A stretch of DNA of 64,000 bases from Rodentibacter haemolyticus (lineage in GTDB: Bacteria > Pseudomonadota > Gammaproteobacteria > Enterobacterales > Pasteurellaceae). Numbering within the stretch: the stretch's first letter is position 1; each line of letters starts with the position of its first letter. The stretch covers positions 1,984,001 through 2,048,000 of the forward strand of contig NZ_CP063056.1 in assembly GCF_015356115.1 (NCBI RefSeq). Reading direction: 5' to 3'. Under the pieces are notes generated by a model. That model had not been told where the DNA came from, made no database searches, and worked only from the letters and a program-made list of their open reading frames with translations. A program made the position numbers and the translations under genes. Positions 7,506-15,762 of the stretch are shown piece by piece.

Positions 7506-8420
7506 ATGTATTATGGTTTAGATATCGGCGGTACGAAAATTGAGCTTGCCGTATTCAATGAAAAATTAGAAAAACTGTATTCCGAGCGAGTACCTACTCC
7601 AAAAACGGATTATGACGAATGGCTAAACACAATAGTCGATTTAGTGAAACGTGCCGATGAACGATTTGGTGAACCGGGTTCGGTGGGAATGGGGGTTCCC
7701 GGCTTTGTTAATCAACAAACCGGTTTAGCGGAAATCACTAATATTCGCGTGGCGGATAACAAGCCTATTTTACGTGATCTTTCAGAACGTTTAGGGCGTG
7801 AAGTGCGGGCTGAAAATGACGCTAATTGCTTTGCGCTATCAGAAGCTTGGGACGAAGAAAATCAGCAATATCCAACGGTGCTAGGGTTAATTCTGGGAAC
7901 AGGCTTTGGCGGTGGCTTCGTATTAAACGGCAAAGTGCATTCCGGACAAGTGGGAATGGCGGGGGAGTTAGGTCATTTGCAGCTTAATTACCATGCGTTA
8001 AAATTGCTTGGCTGGGATAACGCACCGATTTATGAATGTGGTTGCGGCAATAAAGCCTGTTTGGATACTTACCTTTCCGGCCGCGGTTTTGAAATGCTAT
8101 ATCGGGATTTAAAAGGCGAAACGCTTTCTGCCCGTGAAATTATTGATGCTTTCTATCGTGGGAAAGAAAGTGCGGTCGATTTTGTGAAACTTTTTGTGGA
8201 ACTGACCGCCATTTCTATCGGTAACATCATCACCGCATTTGATCCGCATATGATCGTGCTTGGTGGTGGTTTATCCAATTTTGATTATCTGTATGAAGCT
8301 TTACCGAAGGCATTGCCGGCTCATTTAATGCGCACGGCGAAAGTACCGCCGATTAAAAAAGCCAAACATGGTGATTCAGGTGGTGTGCGCGGTGCCGCCG
8401 CCTTATTTTTAGCTAAATAA
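7506..8420 (+). CDS. nagK: N-acetyl-D-glucosamine kinase (ROK family)
   Basis: Phosphorylates GlcNAc with ATP for amino-sugar use or recycling. The 304-residue protein starts MYYGLDIGGTKIELAVF, with the phosphate-binding DIGGTK motif at residues 6-11. It then shows ENDANCFALSEAW with the catalytic Asp, LILGTGFGGG, and the ROK zinc site CGCGNKACLDTYLSGRG. The ATG at 7506 matches the family start and has AAGGAG upstream; a TTG two codons earlier is unlikely. It is followed by a terminator and then alsT, the same neighbour as in H. influenzae. Confidence 0.92.
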   Translation: MYYGLDIGGTKIELAVFNEKLEKLYSERVPTPKTDYDEWLNTIVDLVKRADERFGEPGSVGMGVPGFVNQQTGLAEITNIRVADNKPILRDLSERLGREVRAENDANCFALSEAWDEENQQYPTVLGLILGTGFGGGFVLNGKVHSGQVGMAGELGHLQLNYHALKLLGWDNAPIYECGCGNKACLDTYLSGRGFEMLYRDLKGETLSAREIIDAFYRGKESAVDFVKLFVELTAISIGNIITAFDPHMIVLGGGLSNFDYLYEALPKALPAHLMRTAKVPPIKKAKHGDSGGVRGAAALFLAK

Positions 8421-8426
8421 TCTTTT

Positions 8427-8456
8427 AAAGGCGTGTCAATTTTTTACACGCCTTTT
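8427..8456 (+). terminator. Terminator after nagK
   Basis: Stem AAAGGCGTGT / ACACGCCTTT with loop CAATTTTTT, followed by TTTTAG. Confidence 0.8.
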
Positions 8457-8595
8457 AGATTTTATTTAGTTATATGCCTTTTTTATTAGAGAAAATCTTT
8501 TCTAATGTCTTTTATTTTCAAGCATTTCCGATAAATATCGCCTTCATTTTTTTCTTCCTCTACAATCTTGTTTTTTCACTATTTGGGAGGAACGG

Positions 8596-10029
8596 ATGGA
8601 ATTAATTGGTTATTTAGAGCAATTGCTCACTTGGATTGTCGATCATTTTGATGGACCGTTATGGAATCTCACCATTGTTATTTTACTGGGTGTAGGTCTC
8701 TTTTTTACGATTACTACCGGTTTTGTGCAATTACGTCTTTTCCCGGCAAGTATTCGTGAAATGTGGTTCGGACGTGCGGCGGAAGGTAATTCTTTAACTC
8801 CATTCCAAGCGTTTGCAACGGGGCTTGCCAGCCGTGTTGGTGTCGGCAACATTGGTGGTGTAGCAACGGCTATTGCGTTAGGCGGTGAAGGCGCGGTATT
8901 TTGGATGTGGTGTACTGCATTTATCGGTATGTCGAGCGCTTTTGCGGAATCTACTCTTGCGCAGTTATTCAAAATTCAGGATAAAGACGGTTCGTTCCGT
9001 GGTGGGCCTGCATATTATATCGTACAAGGTTTGAAATCTCGTACGATGGCGGCAGCCTTTGCCATCGCTTTAATTTTCACTTTCGGTTTTGCATTTAATT
9101 CCGTGCAATCAAACTCGATTGTCGAGGCGACAAGCAATGCTTGGAATTGGAAAGGTGAATATGTGGGCGTTGTATTAGTCATCTTAACGGCTGCGATTAT
9201 TTTCGGCGGAATCAAGCGTATCGCCATTATTTCCAGTAGCCTTGTGCCGATAATGGCATTATTTTATTTGATTATGGCGGTGATTATTCTTGGCATGAAT
9301 ATCGAGATGGTGCCGAACGTTATTCGCAATATCATCACTAGTGCCTTTACTTTTGATGCGGCTGCCGGCGGCTTTTTCGGTGCAATGATATCACAAGCGA
9401 TGATGATGGGGATTAAACGGGGATTATTTTCAAACGAAGCCGGTATGGGATCCGCACCAAATGCCGCCGCCGCAGCGCATGTTAAACACCCCGTTAGCCA
9501 AGGGTTGGTACAGATGCTCGGCGTTTTTGTGGATACCATGATAGTCTGTAGTTGCACGGCAATTGTTATTTTATTATCGAACAATTATGGCGGCGAAGAG
9601 CTGAAAAGCATTTCTCTCACCCAAAATGCGTTGCAATACCACGTAGGGGAGTTCGGCGTACATTTTCTTGCATTTATCCTATTGCTTTTCGCTTATTCTT
9701 CAATTATCGGTAACTATGCTTATGCCGAAAGCAATATCCGTTTTATCAAAAATAAACCTTGGTTTGTGTTTGTGTTTCGCTTAGTCGTATTATTTTTCGT
9801 CTATTTCGGTGCGGTACGTTCCGGCAATGTGGTTTGGAATTTTGCCGATACGGTGATGGCTGTGATGGCGATTATCAATTTAGTGGCGATTATCATACTT
9901 TCCCCGATTGTATGGAAATTAATGAAAGATTATCAACGCCAATTAAAATCGGGCAAAACGCCGGAGTTTAAAATTGAAAATTATCCGGAATTAAGAAAAC
10001 GTGTGCTTGAACAGCAAACTTGGAAATAA
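8596..10029 (+). CDS. alsT: Sodium:alanine/amino acid symporter (AGCS family)
   Basis: An inner-membrane carrier coupling alanine or glycine uptake to sodium. The 477-residue protein is strongly hydrophobic with about ten membrane segments and the AGCS hallmarks SRVGVGNIGGVATAIALGGEG near residue 95 and KRGLFSNEAGMGSAPNAAAAA in the middle. The start follows GGGAGGAACGG. It has its own upstream region after the nagK terminator and ends in an uptake-signal hairpin. The exact substrate cannot be read from the sequence. Confidence 0.9.
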   Translation: MELIGYLEQLLTWIVDHFDGPLWNLTIVILLGVGLFFTITTGFVQLRLFPASIREMWFGRAAEGNSLTPFQAFATGLASRVGVGNIGGVATAIALGGEGAVFWMWCTAFIGMSSAFAESTLAQLFKIQDKDGSFRGGPAYYIVQGLKSRTMAAAFAIALIFTFGFAFNSVQSNSIVEATSNAWNWKGEYVGVVLVILTAAIIFGGIKRIAIISSSLVPIMALFYLIMAVIILGMNIEMVPNVIRNIITSAFTFDAAAGGFFGAMISQAMMMGIKRGLFSNEAGMGSAPNAAAAAHVKHPVSQGLVQMLGVFVDTMIVCSCTAIVILLSNNYGGEELKSISLTQNALQYHVGEFGVHFLAFILLLFAYSSIIGNYAYAESNIRFIKNKPWFVFVFRLVVLFFVYFGAVRSGNVVWNFADTVMAVMAIINLVAIIILSPIVWKLMKDYQRQLKSGKTPEFKIENYPELRKRVLEQQTWK

Positions 10030-10032
10030 CAA

Positions 10033-10060
10033 AAAGTGCGGTCAGAATTGACCGCACTTT
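10033..10060. terminator. Uptake-signal hairpin terminator after alsT
   Basis: A perfect 12-bp inverted repeat AAAGTGCGGTCA / TGACCGCACTTT with a 4-nt GAAT loop. It contains two full uptake signals in inverse orientation and is followed by GGTTTTT. It lies between alsT and the convergent DUF2827 gene, so it can serve both. Confidence 0.85.
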
Positions 10061-10104
10061 GGTTTTTCCCAAAAAAACTGAGCGACTTATAATGAAATCT
10101 AAAT

Positions 10105-11244
10105 CTATTGTTCAAATAATCGTTTAATTTCTTTTTCGTATAAATAAATATTGACCGGATTTGTTGGTAACAACGAATCTAAATATTCATTCGCTCGTTT
10201 CACATAGGCTTCGTGATTTTTATCGTGGTTTTCAATCACATCTAACAATACTTTTGCCCCTTCAAAGGCATCAAATTGATCGTAATAATAACCGACACCT
10301 TTTGGTAATAATTTAGAATTATGAATAAAAGGATAGCCACCATATAAGGCATCGTTATAAGCATAATTCAGCCCATTTTCCCATTGATGGCTCAACACGA
10401 TATCGACATAACGAGAAAGAAAATCGGGCATTTGATAGCGAGCTTCAACGGTCATGACATTATTCCGCACAATATCCGTACGCCCAATAAAATTAAAAAA
10501 GGTCGGGTTGTCTTTTTTATCATAAGTATTACAAGCATAAAAATGTTTTAGCCTTTCCGGTGCTAAGCGGTAAGCTTGTTCACAGATTAAAATCGGGATA
10601 AAACTGGTTTTTACCACATTAATATTGGCTTCAAAGCAAGCAACTCGTTTTCCTTTCTCTTCAGGGGTGGGTTGATAGCCGAAAGTTAAGTTATGTTGCT
10701 CCTTAATACGTTTAATGACTTTATCACAGAAAATAGGCGACCAAATTGCAGGGACAACATAGCTCTCACAACGATACATAATACTGAAGTAGGAACGGCA
10801 AGTATTTTCATGTTGTGGAATCATCCAAACCGCATCAAATGTAGTACCATTAAATGTTCTCCCTGATGGCTTATCAAAAAGAAAATATTCCATATCCATC
10901 ACAAAATCATTACCAATTTTATAATTGACGATTTTACCATTATGAGCGTGCATTCTTTTGCGATGAGAGGGTTCAATGACTAATGTTCCTTCAATCAATA
11001 AATCAAGCTCGTCAACCACATCATCAATATAAGCAAATTTCAACCCCAAATCATCAAGCATAAAGCTTTCTGGCGGAGTGGTGCGTTTTTCGGGTCCCCA
11101 AGAAACAAGCACAACATCTTCTACAATTTCAGAATGTTTAAAAAGCGTAAAAAGATGGATCACATTTTGGTTTGCTCCGTTTGCCCAAATATCCGTAATT
11201 TTTGCTTCTAAATTAAAAGTAATTCCAATCTTATATTTACGCAT
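10105..11244 (-). CDS. DUF2827 family protein, glycosyltransferase-like
   Basis: A 379-residue soluble protein beginning MRKYKIGITFNLEAKITDIW and containing ANGANQNVIHLFTLFK, VWMIPQHENTC, VVPAIWSPIFCD and the late segment LSHQWENGLNYAYNDALYGGYPFIHNS. These are features of DUF2827, a family placed among GT-B-like glycosyltransferases. No signal peptide is visible, so it is probably cytoplasmic. It lies 88 bp downstream of the trimeric autotransporter gene on the same strand, with a good ribosome-binding site (GGAGAGAAAGGGAA). By position it may modify the adhesin, but that role is inference. Sugar donor and acceptor are unknown. Confidence 0.75.
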   Translation of the reverse strand: MRKYKIGITFNLEAKITDIWANGANQNVIHLFTLFKHSEIVEDVVLVSWGPEKRTTPPESFMLDDLGLKFAYIDDVVDELDLLIEGTLVIEPSHRKRMHAHNGKIVNYKIGNDFVMDMEYFLFDKPSGRTFNGTTFDAVWMIPQHENTCRSYFSIMYRCESYVVPAIWSPIFCDKVIKRIKEQHNLTFGYQPTPEEKGKRVACFEANINVVKTSFIPILICEQAYRLAPERLKHFYACNTYDKKDNPTFFNFIGRTDIVRNNVMTVEARYQMPDFLSRYVDIVLSHQWENGLNYAYNDALYGGYPFIHNSKLLPKGVGYYYDQFDAFEGAKVLLDVIENHDKNHEAYVKRANEYLDSLLPTNPVNIYLYEKEIKRLFEQ

Positions 11245-11274
11245 TTCCCTTTCTCTCCAATATTAGTTTTTCAT

Positions 11275-11310
11275 ATAAAAAATCACTTAGGCGTTATACC
11301 TAAGTGATTT
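11275..11310 (-). terminator. Terminator between the adhesin and the DUF2827 gene
   Basis: A perfect 12-bp stem (AAATCACTTAGG / CCTAAGTGATTT) with a 7-nt loop. On the minus strand the 3' arm continues into TTTTTTAT. It follows the adhesin stop by about 22 bp and precedes the DUF2827 start by about 30 bp. Expression of the downstream gene therefore needs read-through or a promoter within this short gap. Confidence 0.85.
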
Positions 11311-11332
11311 TATAACTTTATTGATTAATCAA

Positions 11333-14300
11333 TTATTTCCATTGATAGCCAATACCTGCGCCGACATTGTAATCGCCACGTGTATTTGCCGCACCGCTTA
11401 CTTTGAAAATAACTTTATTGTTGTCTGTTAATTTGGAGTAACCGACAGCGATTGCATTTTCACCTTTAAAGTTACCTACACCAACGCCGACTAAGTTCGC
11501 ACCGGCTTGAGTAACTTGTGGAATATTTGCCATTGCAGTGACGCCCGCAATACCCGCACGAAGTTTTTTATCCGTTTTTCTGATATCACGTTTTACTTCA
11601 TTTAGCTGGTTTACATTCACAGCATCAGTGCCTTTCACACCATGGGCAACGTTGGTTATACGGCGTTCGTTGTCAACACTACCGACCGATACGGTATTTG
11701 CTTCATTAGCAACAGAATTTGTACCAAGTGCGACAGAGTTTTCTGCGGTAGCTTGTGAATTTTGCCCCAATGCGGTTGCATTCTTCGCGGTCGCTTTCGC
11801 TTTATTACCAATCGCAGTTGTATTTTCAGCCGTTGCTTCAGCACCGTAACCTAAAGCGGTTGAGTTTTTACCTGCTGCTTTAGCACTCGCATCATTATCC
11901 GCATTATTCGCTGAGAACGATGTTTTACCGTCTTTACTGATCAAGCCTGAATTTTCAATTTTTTGAAGGGCACCCTGAGCACTACTTGCAGAACTACTTG
12001 CTGCCGTTGCAGAACTTGCAGCGTTAGTTGCAGAGCTATCGGCTGCGGTAGCGGAGCTTGCGGCATTGTTTGCAGAGCTATCGGCTGCGGTAGCGGAGCT
12101 TGCGGCATTGTTTGCAGAGCTATCGGCTGCGGTAGCGGAGCTTGCGGCATTGTTTGCAGAGCTATCAGCCGCCGTTGCAGAACTTGCAGCGTTATTTGCT
12201 GAACTATCGGCTGCGGTAGCTGAGCTTGCGGCATTGTTTGCTGAACTATCAGCCGCCGTTGCAGAACTTGCAGCATTGTTTGCAGAGCTATCGGCTGCGG
12301 TAGCTGAGCTTGCGGCATTGTTTGCAGAGCTATCAGCTGCAGTTGCAGAACTAGCTGCACCGCTTGCTGATGTACTAGCTTCGGTCGCAGAGCTTGCCGC
12401 ATTATTTGCAGAGGTGCTTGCTGCACTTGCGGAATTTGCTGCATTACTTGCGGAGCTATCGGCTGCGGTAGCTGAGCTTGCGGCATTGTTTGCTGAACTA
12501 TCAGCTGCAGTTGCAGAACTAGCTGCGTTGCTTGCAGAGCTATCAGCCGCCATTGCAGAACTTGCAGCGTTAGTTGCAGAGCTATCAGCCGCTGTTGCAG
12601 AACTTGCAGCGTTAGTTGCTGAACTATCAGCTGCAGTTGCAGAACTTGCCGCATTGTTTGCAGAGCTACTTGCTGCGGTTGCTGAACTTGCCGCACCGCT
12701 TGCTGATGTACTTGCCTCGGTCGCAGAGCTTGCAGCATTATTTGCAGAGGTGTTTGCTGCGGTCGCAGAACTACTTGCAGCGGTTGCAGAACTTTCAGCA
12801 TTGCTTGCTGACGTACTTGCCGCTGTTGCTGAGCTTGCCGCATTGTTTGCAGAGCTACTTGCTGCGGTCGCAGAACTTGCTGCACTACTTGCTGATGTAC
12901 TTGCGGCACTTGCAGAACTATCAGCTGCGCTCGCTGAGGTGCTTGCTTTAGTTGCTGAGCTATCTGCAGCACTTGCAGAGCTATTAGCTGCGCTCGCCGA
13001 TGTGCTTGCTGCGGTTGCAGAACTTGCTGCATTGCTTGCTGAGGTACTTGCCGCTGTTGCTGAGCTTGCTGCACCGCTTGCTGATGTGCTTGCTGCGGTT
13101 GCAGAACTTGCTGCGTTGCTTGCCGATGTGCTTGCTGCGGTCGCAGAACTTGCTGCATTGCTTGCTGAGGTACTTGCTTTAGTCGCAGAGCTTTCAGCAC
13201 TGCTTGCTGAAGTGCTTGCTTTAGTCGCTGAACTGTCTGCTGCACTTGCCGAGCTACTTGCAGCGGTTGCAGAACTTGCCGCATTGCTTGCTGAGGTACT
13301 TGCTTCGGTTGCGGAGCTTGCCGCATTGCTTGCTGAGGTACTTGCTTCGGTTGCGGAGCTTGCCGCATTGCTTGCTGAGGTGCTTGCCTTAGTTGCAGAG
13401 CTATCTGCAGCACTTGCCGAGCTGCTTGCCGCCGTTGCGGAGCTTTCAGCACTGCTTGCTGATGTACTTGCTTTAGTCGCAGAGCTTTCAGCTGCACTTG
13501 CCGAACTACTTGCAGCGGTTGCAGAACTTGCTGCGTTGCTTGCAGATGTGCTTGCTGCTGTTGCTGAGCTTGCAGCACCGCTTGCAGATGTGCTTGCAGC
13601 GGTTGCCGAACTTGCTGCATTGCTTGCCGAGCTACTTGCTGCGGTCGCAGAGCTTGCCGCGTTGCTTGCCGATGTGCTTGCAGCGGTCGCAGAACTTGCC
13701 GCATTGCTTGCTGAGGTACTTGCAGCGGTTGCGGAGCTTGCTGCGTTGGTTGCTGAAGTGCTTGCGGCACTTGCAGAACTATCAGCTGCACTCGCTGAGG
13801 TGCTTGCTTTAGTTGCAGAGCTTTCAGCACTGCTTGCTGAAGTGCTTGCTTTAGTCGCTGAACTGTCTGCTGCACTTGCCGAGCTACTTGCAGCGGTTGC
13901 TGAACTTGCGGCATTGTTTGCAGAACTATCAGCCGCAGTTGCAGAACTTGCTGCGTTGCTTGCTGATGTACTTGCTGCTGTCGCTGAACTTGCCGCGTTG
14001 CTTGCTGAGGTACTTGCAGCGGTTGCGGAGCTTGCCGCATTGCTTGCTGAGGTACTTGCTGCTGTTGCTGAGCTTGCAGCACTGCTTGCTGATGTACTTG
14101 CTTTAGTCGCAGAGCTTTCAGCTGCACTTGCCGAACTACTTGCAGCGGTTGCAGAACTTGCCGCATTGCTTGCTGACGTGCTTGCGGCATTTGCAGAGGT
14201 GCTTGCTGCTGTTGCTGAGTTGTTCGCTTCGGTAGCGGAATTTGCCGCTTTATTGGCTTCTTGTTCTGCTTTCGTTGCTGAATTTGCAGCCGATTGAGCT

Positions 14301-15580
14301 GAATTATCGGCAGCTGTTGCAGAACTTGCTGCATTGCTTGCTGCTTGTTTTGCTTCGTTTACTGCTGTGTTGATTTCATTTAATTTCGCCGTTACGGTTG
14401 ATGCGGCGGTGCTTGCAGCGGTTAATGTTTGTTTGGTTGCATTAGATAAACCGTAAATGATCTTGCCATTTCCGTCTGTTGTGACGGAAAGCTCTGAGGT
14501 TGCCGCAAACGCAACTGAATTATCTTCGGTTAATTTCCAAGATTTTGCATCCCCAGAAGTCGATGTTGTTGAAGCCGCACCATTTTCTATGGTAAATTTG
14601 TAGTTGCGATTATCCACATCAATTTTGCTAATTGCGGTAGAGGCTTGATTAGCGGTTGATAGTGCCGTACTGGCTATCGTTGAAGCCGTATTTGCTGTTG
14701 TTTGAGCGGTTGCTGCTGCGCTTGATGCCGAGTTGGCGGTAGTTTGTGCCGCGGTAGCAACAGTGGAGGCATTATTTGCTGTATTTTGTGCATTAATTGC
14801 TGCAGTTGAGGCGGCGTTCGCAGTTGTTTGCGCTGTAGCGGCTGCGGTTGAGGCTGCCGTTGCTGTTCTCTGTGCATTGTTTGCGGCTGTAGAAGCTGCG
14901 GTAGCTGTTGATTGTGCGGTTGATACAGCGGCATTTGTTACATAAAGCTGTGCTCCTGTAATGGCTTGGTTCGACGTTGAGTTAACCGCTCCGTTTGCTA
15001 AATTAACGATAGTACGTTTTATTAAATCGCTACCAACTGAAACTTGATTACCACCGGATGTTTTTGATTTTGCACCTAAAGCAACAGAATCATCATGCGT
15101 TGCAAACGCCCCTTCGCCTAATGCAACACCTCTTGTAGCATTAACTACAACTCTATCTCCCACACCGAGACCTCCAGCACCGCTTACAACCCCATTAGAA
15201 CCAATTACAATGGTTGTGTAAGCTGTACCCAGCGTACCAGTAGCATTTGAACCGATCGCAATAGACCCCATCTGATTTGTTGTAGCATTTGCACCAATAG
15301 CAATAGAACCAATCTTCTTATTTGTGGGATTTTCTCCTCCCTGTGCTTGAGCCCCCTTACCGAGGGCAACAGAGTTTTCCATTGCTGTATTTGCTCCGGC
15401 GCCTAGTTCTGTACCTGGTCCTGCTATCGTATTGCTTGCTAAGCCTAAAGATAATACCGTTACGGAGGTTGCTAATGCCGTTTTAACGGATTTTGTTTTC
15501 CCTTTTGAACGACTTAACTCCGATACCACCACAAAGGATAGTGTTACACGGCTAAAAATAACCTTGAAAATTTGATTCAT
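11333..15580 (-). CDS. Trimeric autotransporter adhesin (YadA/Hia type)
   Basis: A 1415-residue type Vc secreted surface adhesin. Residues 1-29 form an extended signal peptide region (MNQIFKVIFSR...SELSRSKGKT), with cleavage likely after SNTIA near residue 53. Next come YadA-head repeats (NSVALGKGA, GSIAIGANA, DSVALGAKS; residues 60-185) and a neck (IVNLANGAVNSTSNQAITGA) at about 190-217. An Ala/Thr coiled coil and a small globular insert (about 325-400) precede a long stalk of 14-residue Ser/Ala/Thr repeats. A second head (STALGYGAEA... SVALGTNSV), a neck (RRITNVAHGVKGTDAVNVNQ) and the YadA membrane anchor close the protein, ending GAGIGYQWK. The ATG at 15580 fits the signal region; one five codons earlier has no family support. 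Confidence 0.96.
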   Translation of the reverse strand: MNQIFKVIFSRVTLSFVVVSELSRSKGKTKSVKTALATSVTVLSLGLASNTIAGPGTELGAGANTAMENSVALGKGAQAQGGENPTNKKIGSIAIGANATTNQMGSIAIGSNATGTLGTAYTTIVIGSNGVVSGAGGLGVGDRVVVNATRGVALGEGAFATHDDSVALGAKSKTSGGNQVSVGSDLIKRTIVNLANGAVNSTSNQAITGAQLYVTNAAVSTAQSTATAASTAANNAQRTATAASTAAATAQTTANAASTAAINAQNTANNASTVATAAQTTANSASSAAATAQTTANTASTIASTALSTANQASTAISKIDVDNRNYKFTIENGAASTTSTSGDAKSWKLTEDNSVAFAATSELSVTTDGNGKIIYGLSNATKQTLTAASTAASTVTAKLNEINTAVNEAKQAASNAASSATAADNSAQSAANSATKAEQEANKAANSATEANNSATAASTSANAASTSASNAASSATAASSSASAAESSATKASTSASSAASSATAASTSASNAASSATAASTSASNAASSATAASTSASNAASSATAADSSANNAASSATAASSSASAADSSATKASTSASSAESSATKASTSASAADSSASAASTSATNAASSATAASTSASNAASSATAASTSASNAASSATAASSSASNAASSATAASTSASGAASSATAASTSASNAASSATAASSSASAAESSATKASTSASSAESSATAASSSASAADSSATKASTSASNAASSATEASTSASNAASSATEASTSASNAASSATAASSSASAADSSATKASTSASSAESSATKASTSASNAASSATAASTSASNAASSATAASTSASGAASSATAASTSASNAASSATAASTSASAANSSASAADSSATKASTSASAADSSASAASTSASSAASSATAASSSANNAASSATAASTSASNAESSATAASSSATAANTSANNAASSATEASTSASGAASSATAASSSANNAASSATAADSSATNAASSATAADSSATNAASSAMAADSSASNAASSATAADSSANNAASSATAADSSASNAANSASAASTSANNAASSATEASTSASGAASSATAADSSANNAASSATAADSSANNAASSATAADSSANNAASSATAADSSANNAASSATAADSSANNAASSATAADSSANNAASSATAADSSANNAASSATAADSSATNAASSATAASSSASSAQGALQKIENSGLISKDGKTSFSANNADNDASAKAAGKNSTALGYGAEATAENTTAIGNKAKATAKNATALGQNSQATAENSVALGTNSVANEANTVSVGSVDNERRITNVAHGVKGTDAVNVNQLNEVKRDIRKTDKKLRAGIAGVTAMANIPQVTQAGANLVGVGVGNFKGENAIAVGYSKLTDNNKVIFKVSGAANTRGDYNVGAGIGYQWK
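11985..14335 (-). repeat. 42-bp tandem repeat array encoding the adhesin stalk
   Basis: The unit is 42 bp, for example one beginning GCGGAGCTTGCGGCATTGTT on the plus strand. It encodes a 14-residue unit of the type SATAASTSASNAAS. From the span, about 55 units are present. Units at the C-terminal side of the stalk (about 12045-12165) are identical copies, whereas others vary (ADSSANN, ASTSASN, ASSSASA, TKASTSA). Because 42 is a multiple of 3 and of two heptads, gain or loss of units changes stalk length without breaking the frame. Confidence 0.95.
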
Positions 15581-15644
15581 AAAAATAAGCTCCAATAAAA
15601 TATTGAAAAAAAGGATATAAGTGACAATGTCTTAGGACCGGCTC

Positions 15645-15650
15645 ATTATA
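15645..15650 (-). promoter_or_regulatory. Probable -10 box of the adhesin gene
   Basis: On the minus strand TATAAT is found 65 bp upstream of the adhesin ATG. No convincing -35 lies 17 bp further upstream (about ATAGCC). I see no simple-sequence repeat in this leader that would suggest slipped-strand phase variation. Confidence 0.45.
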
Positions 15651-15762
15651 TAGATAAATCGATATTTGGCTATATATGAGTAGGTTGAATTAGTGCGATT
15701 TTTTGTTTTTTCTCAAAAATTTACATTCTTTTTACATAAAAGTAAGAAAAAAGACCGCACTT

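Noticed and set aside
12066..14297. Antisense open frame of 743 codons (AELSAAVAELAALF repeats) and a second minus-strand frame of 797 codons over the adhesin
   Set aside because: They arise from the stop-free 42-bp repeat inside a clear adhesin gene. They contain only the repeat unit, have no domain outside it and no ribosome-binding site that I can see.
11985..14335. Possible CRISPR array from regular repeats
   Set aside because: The 42-bp units are contiguous with no unique spacers and are in frame with an adhesin; they code for its stalk.
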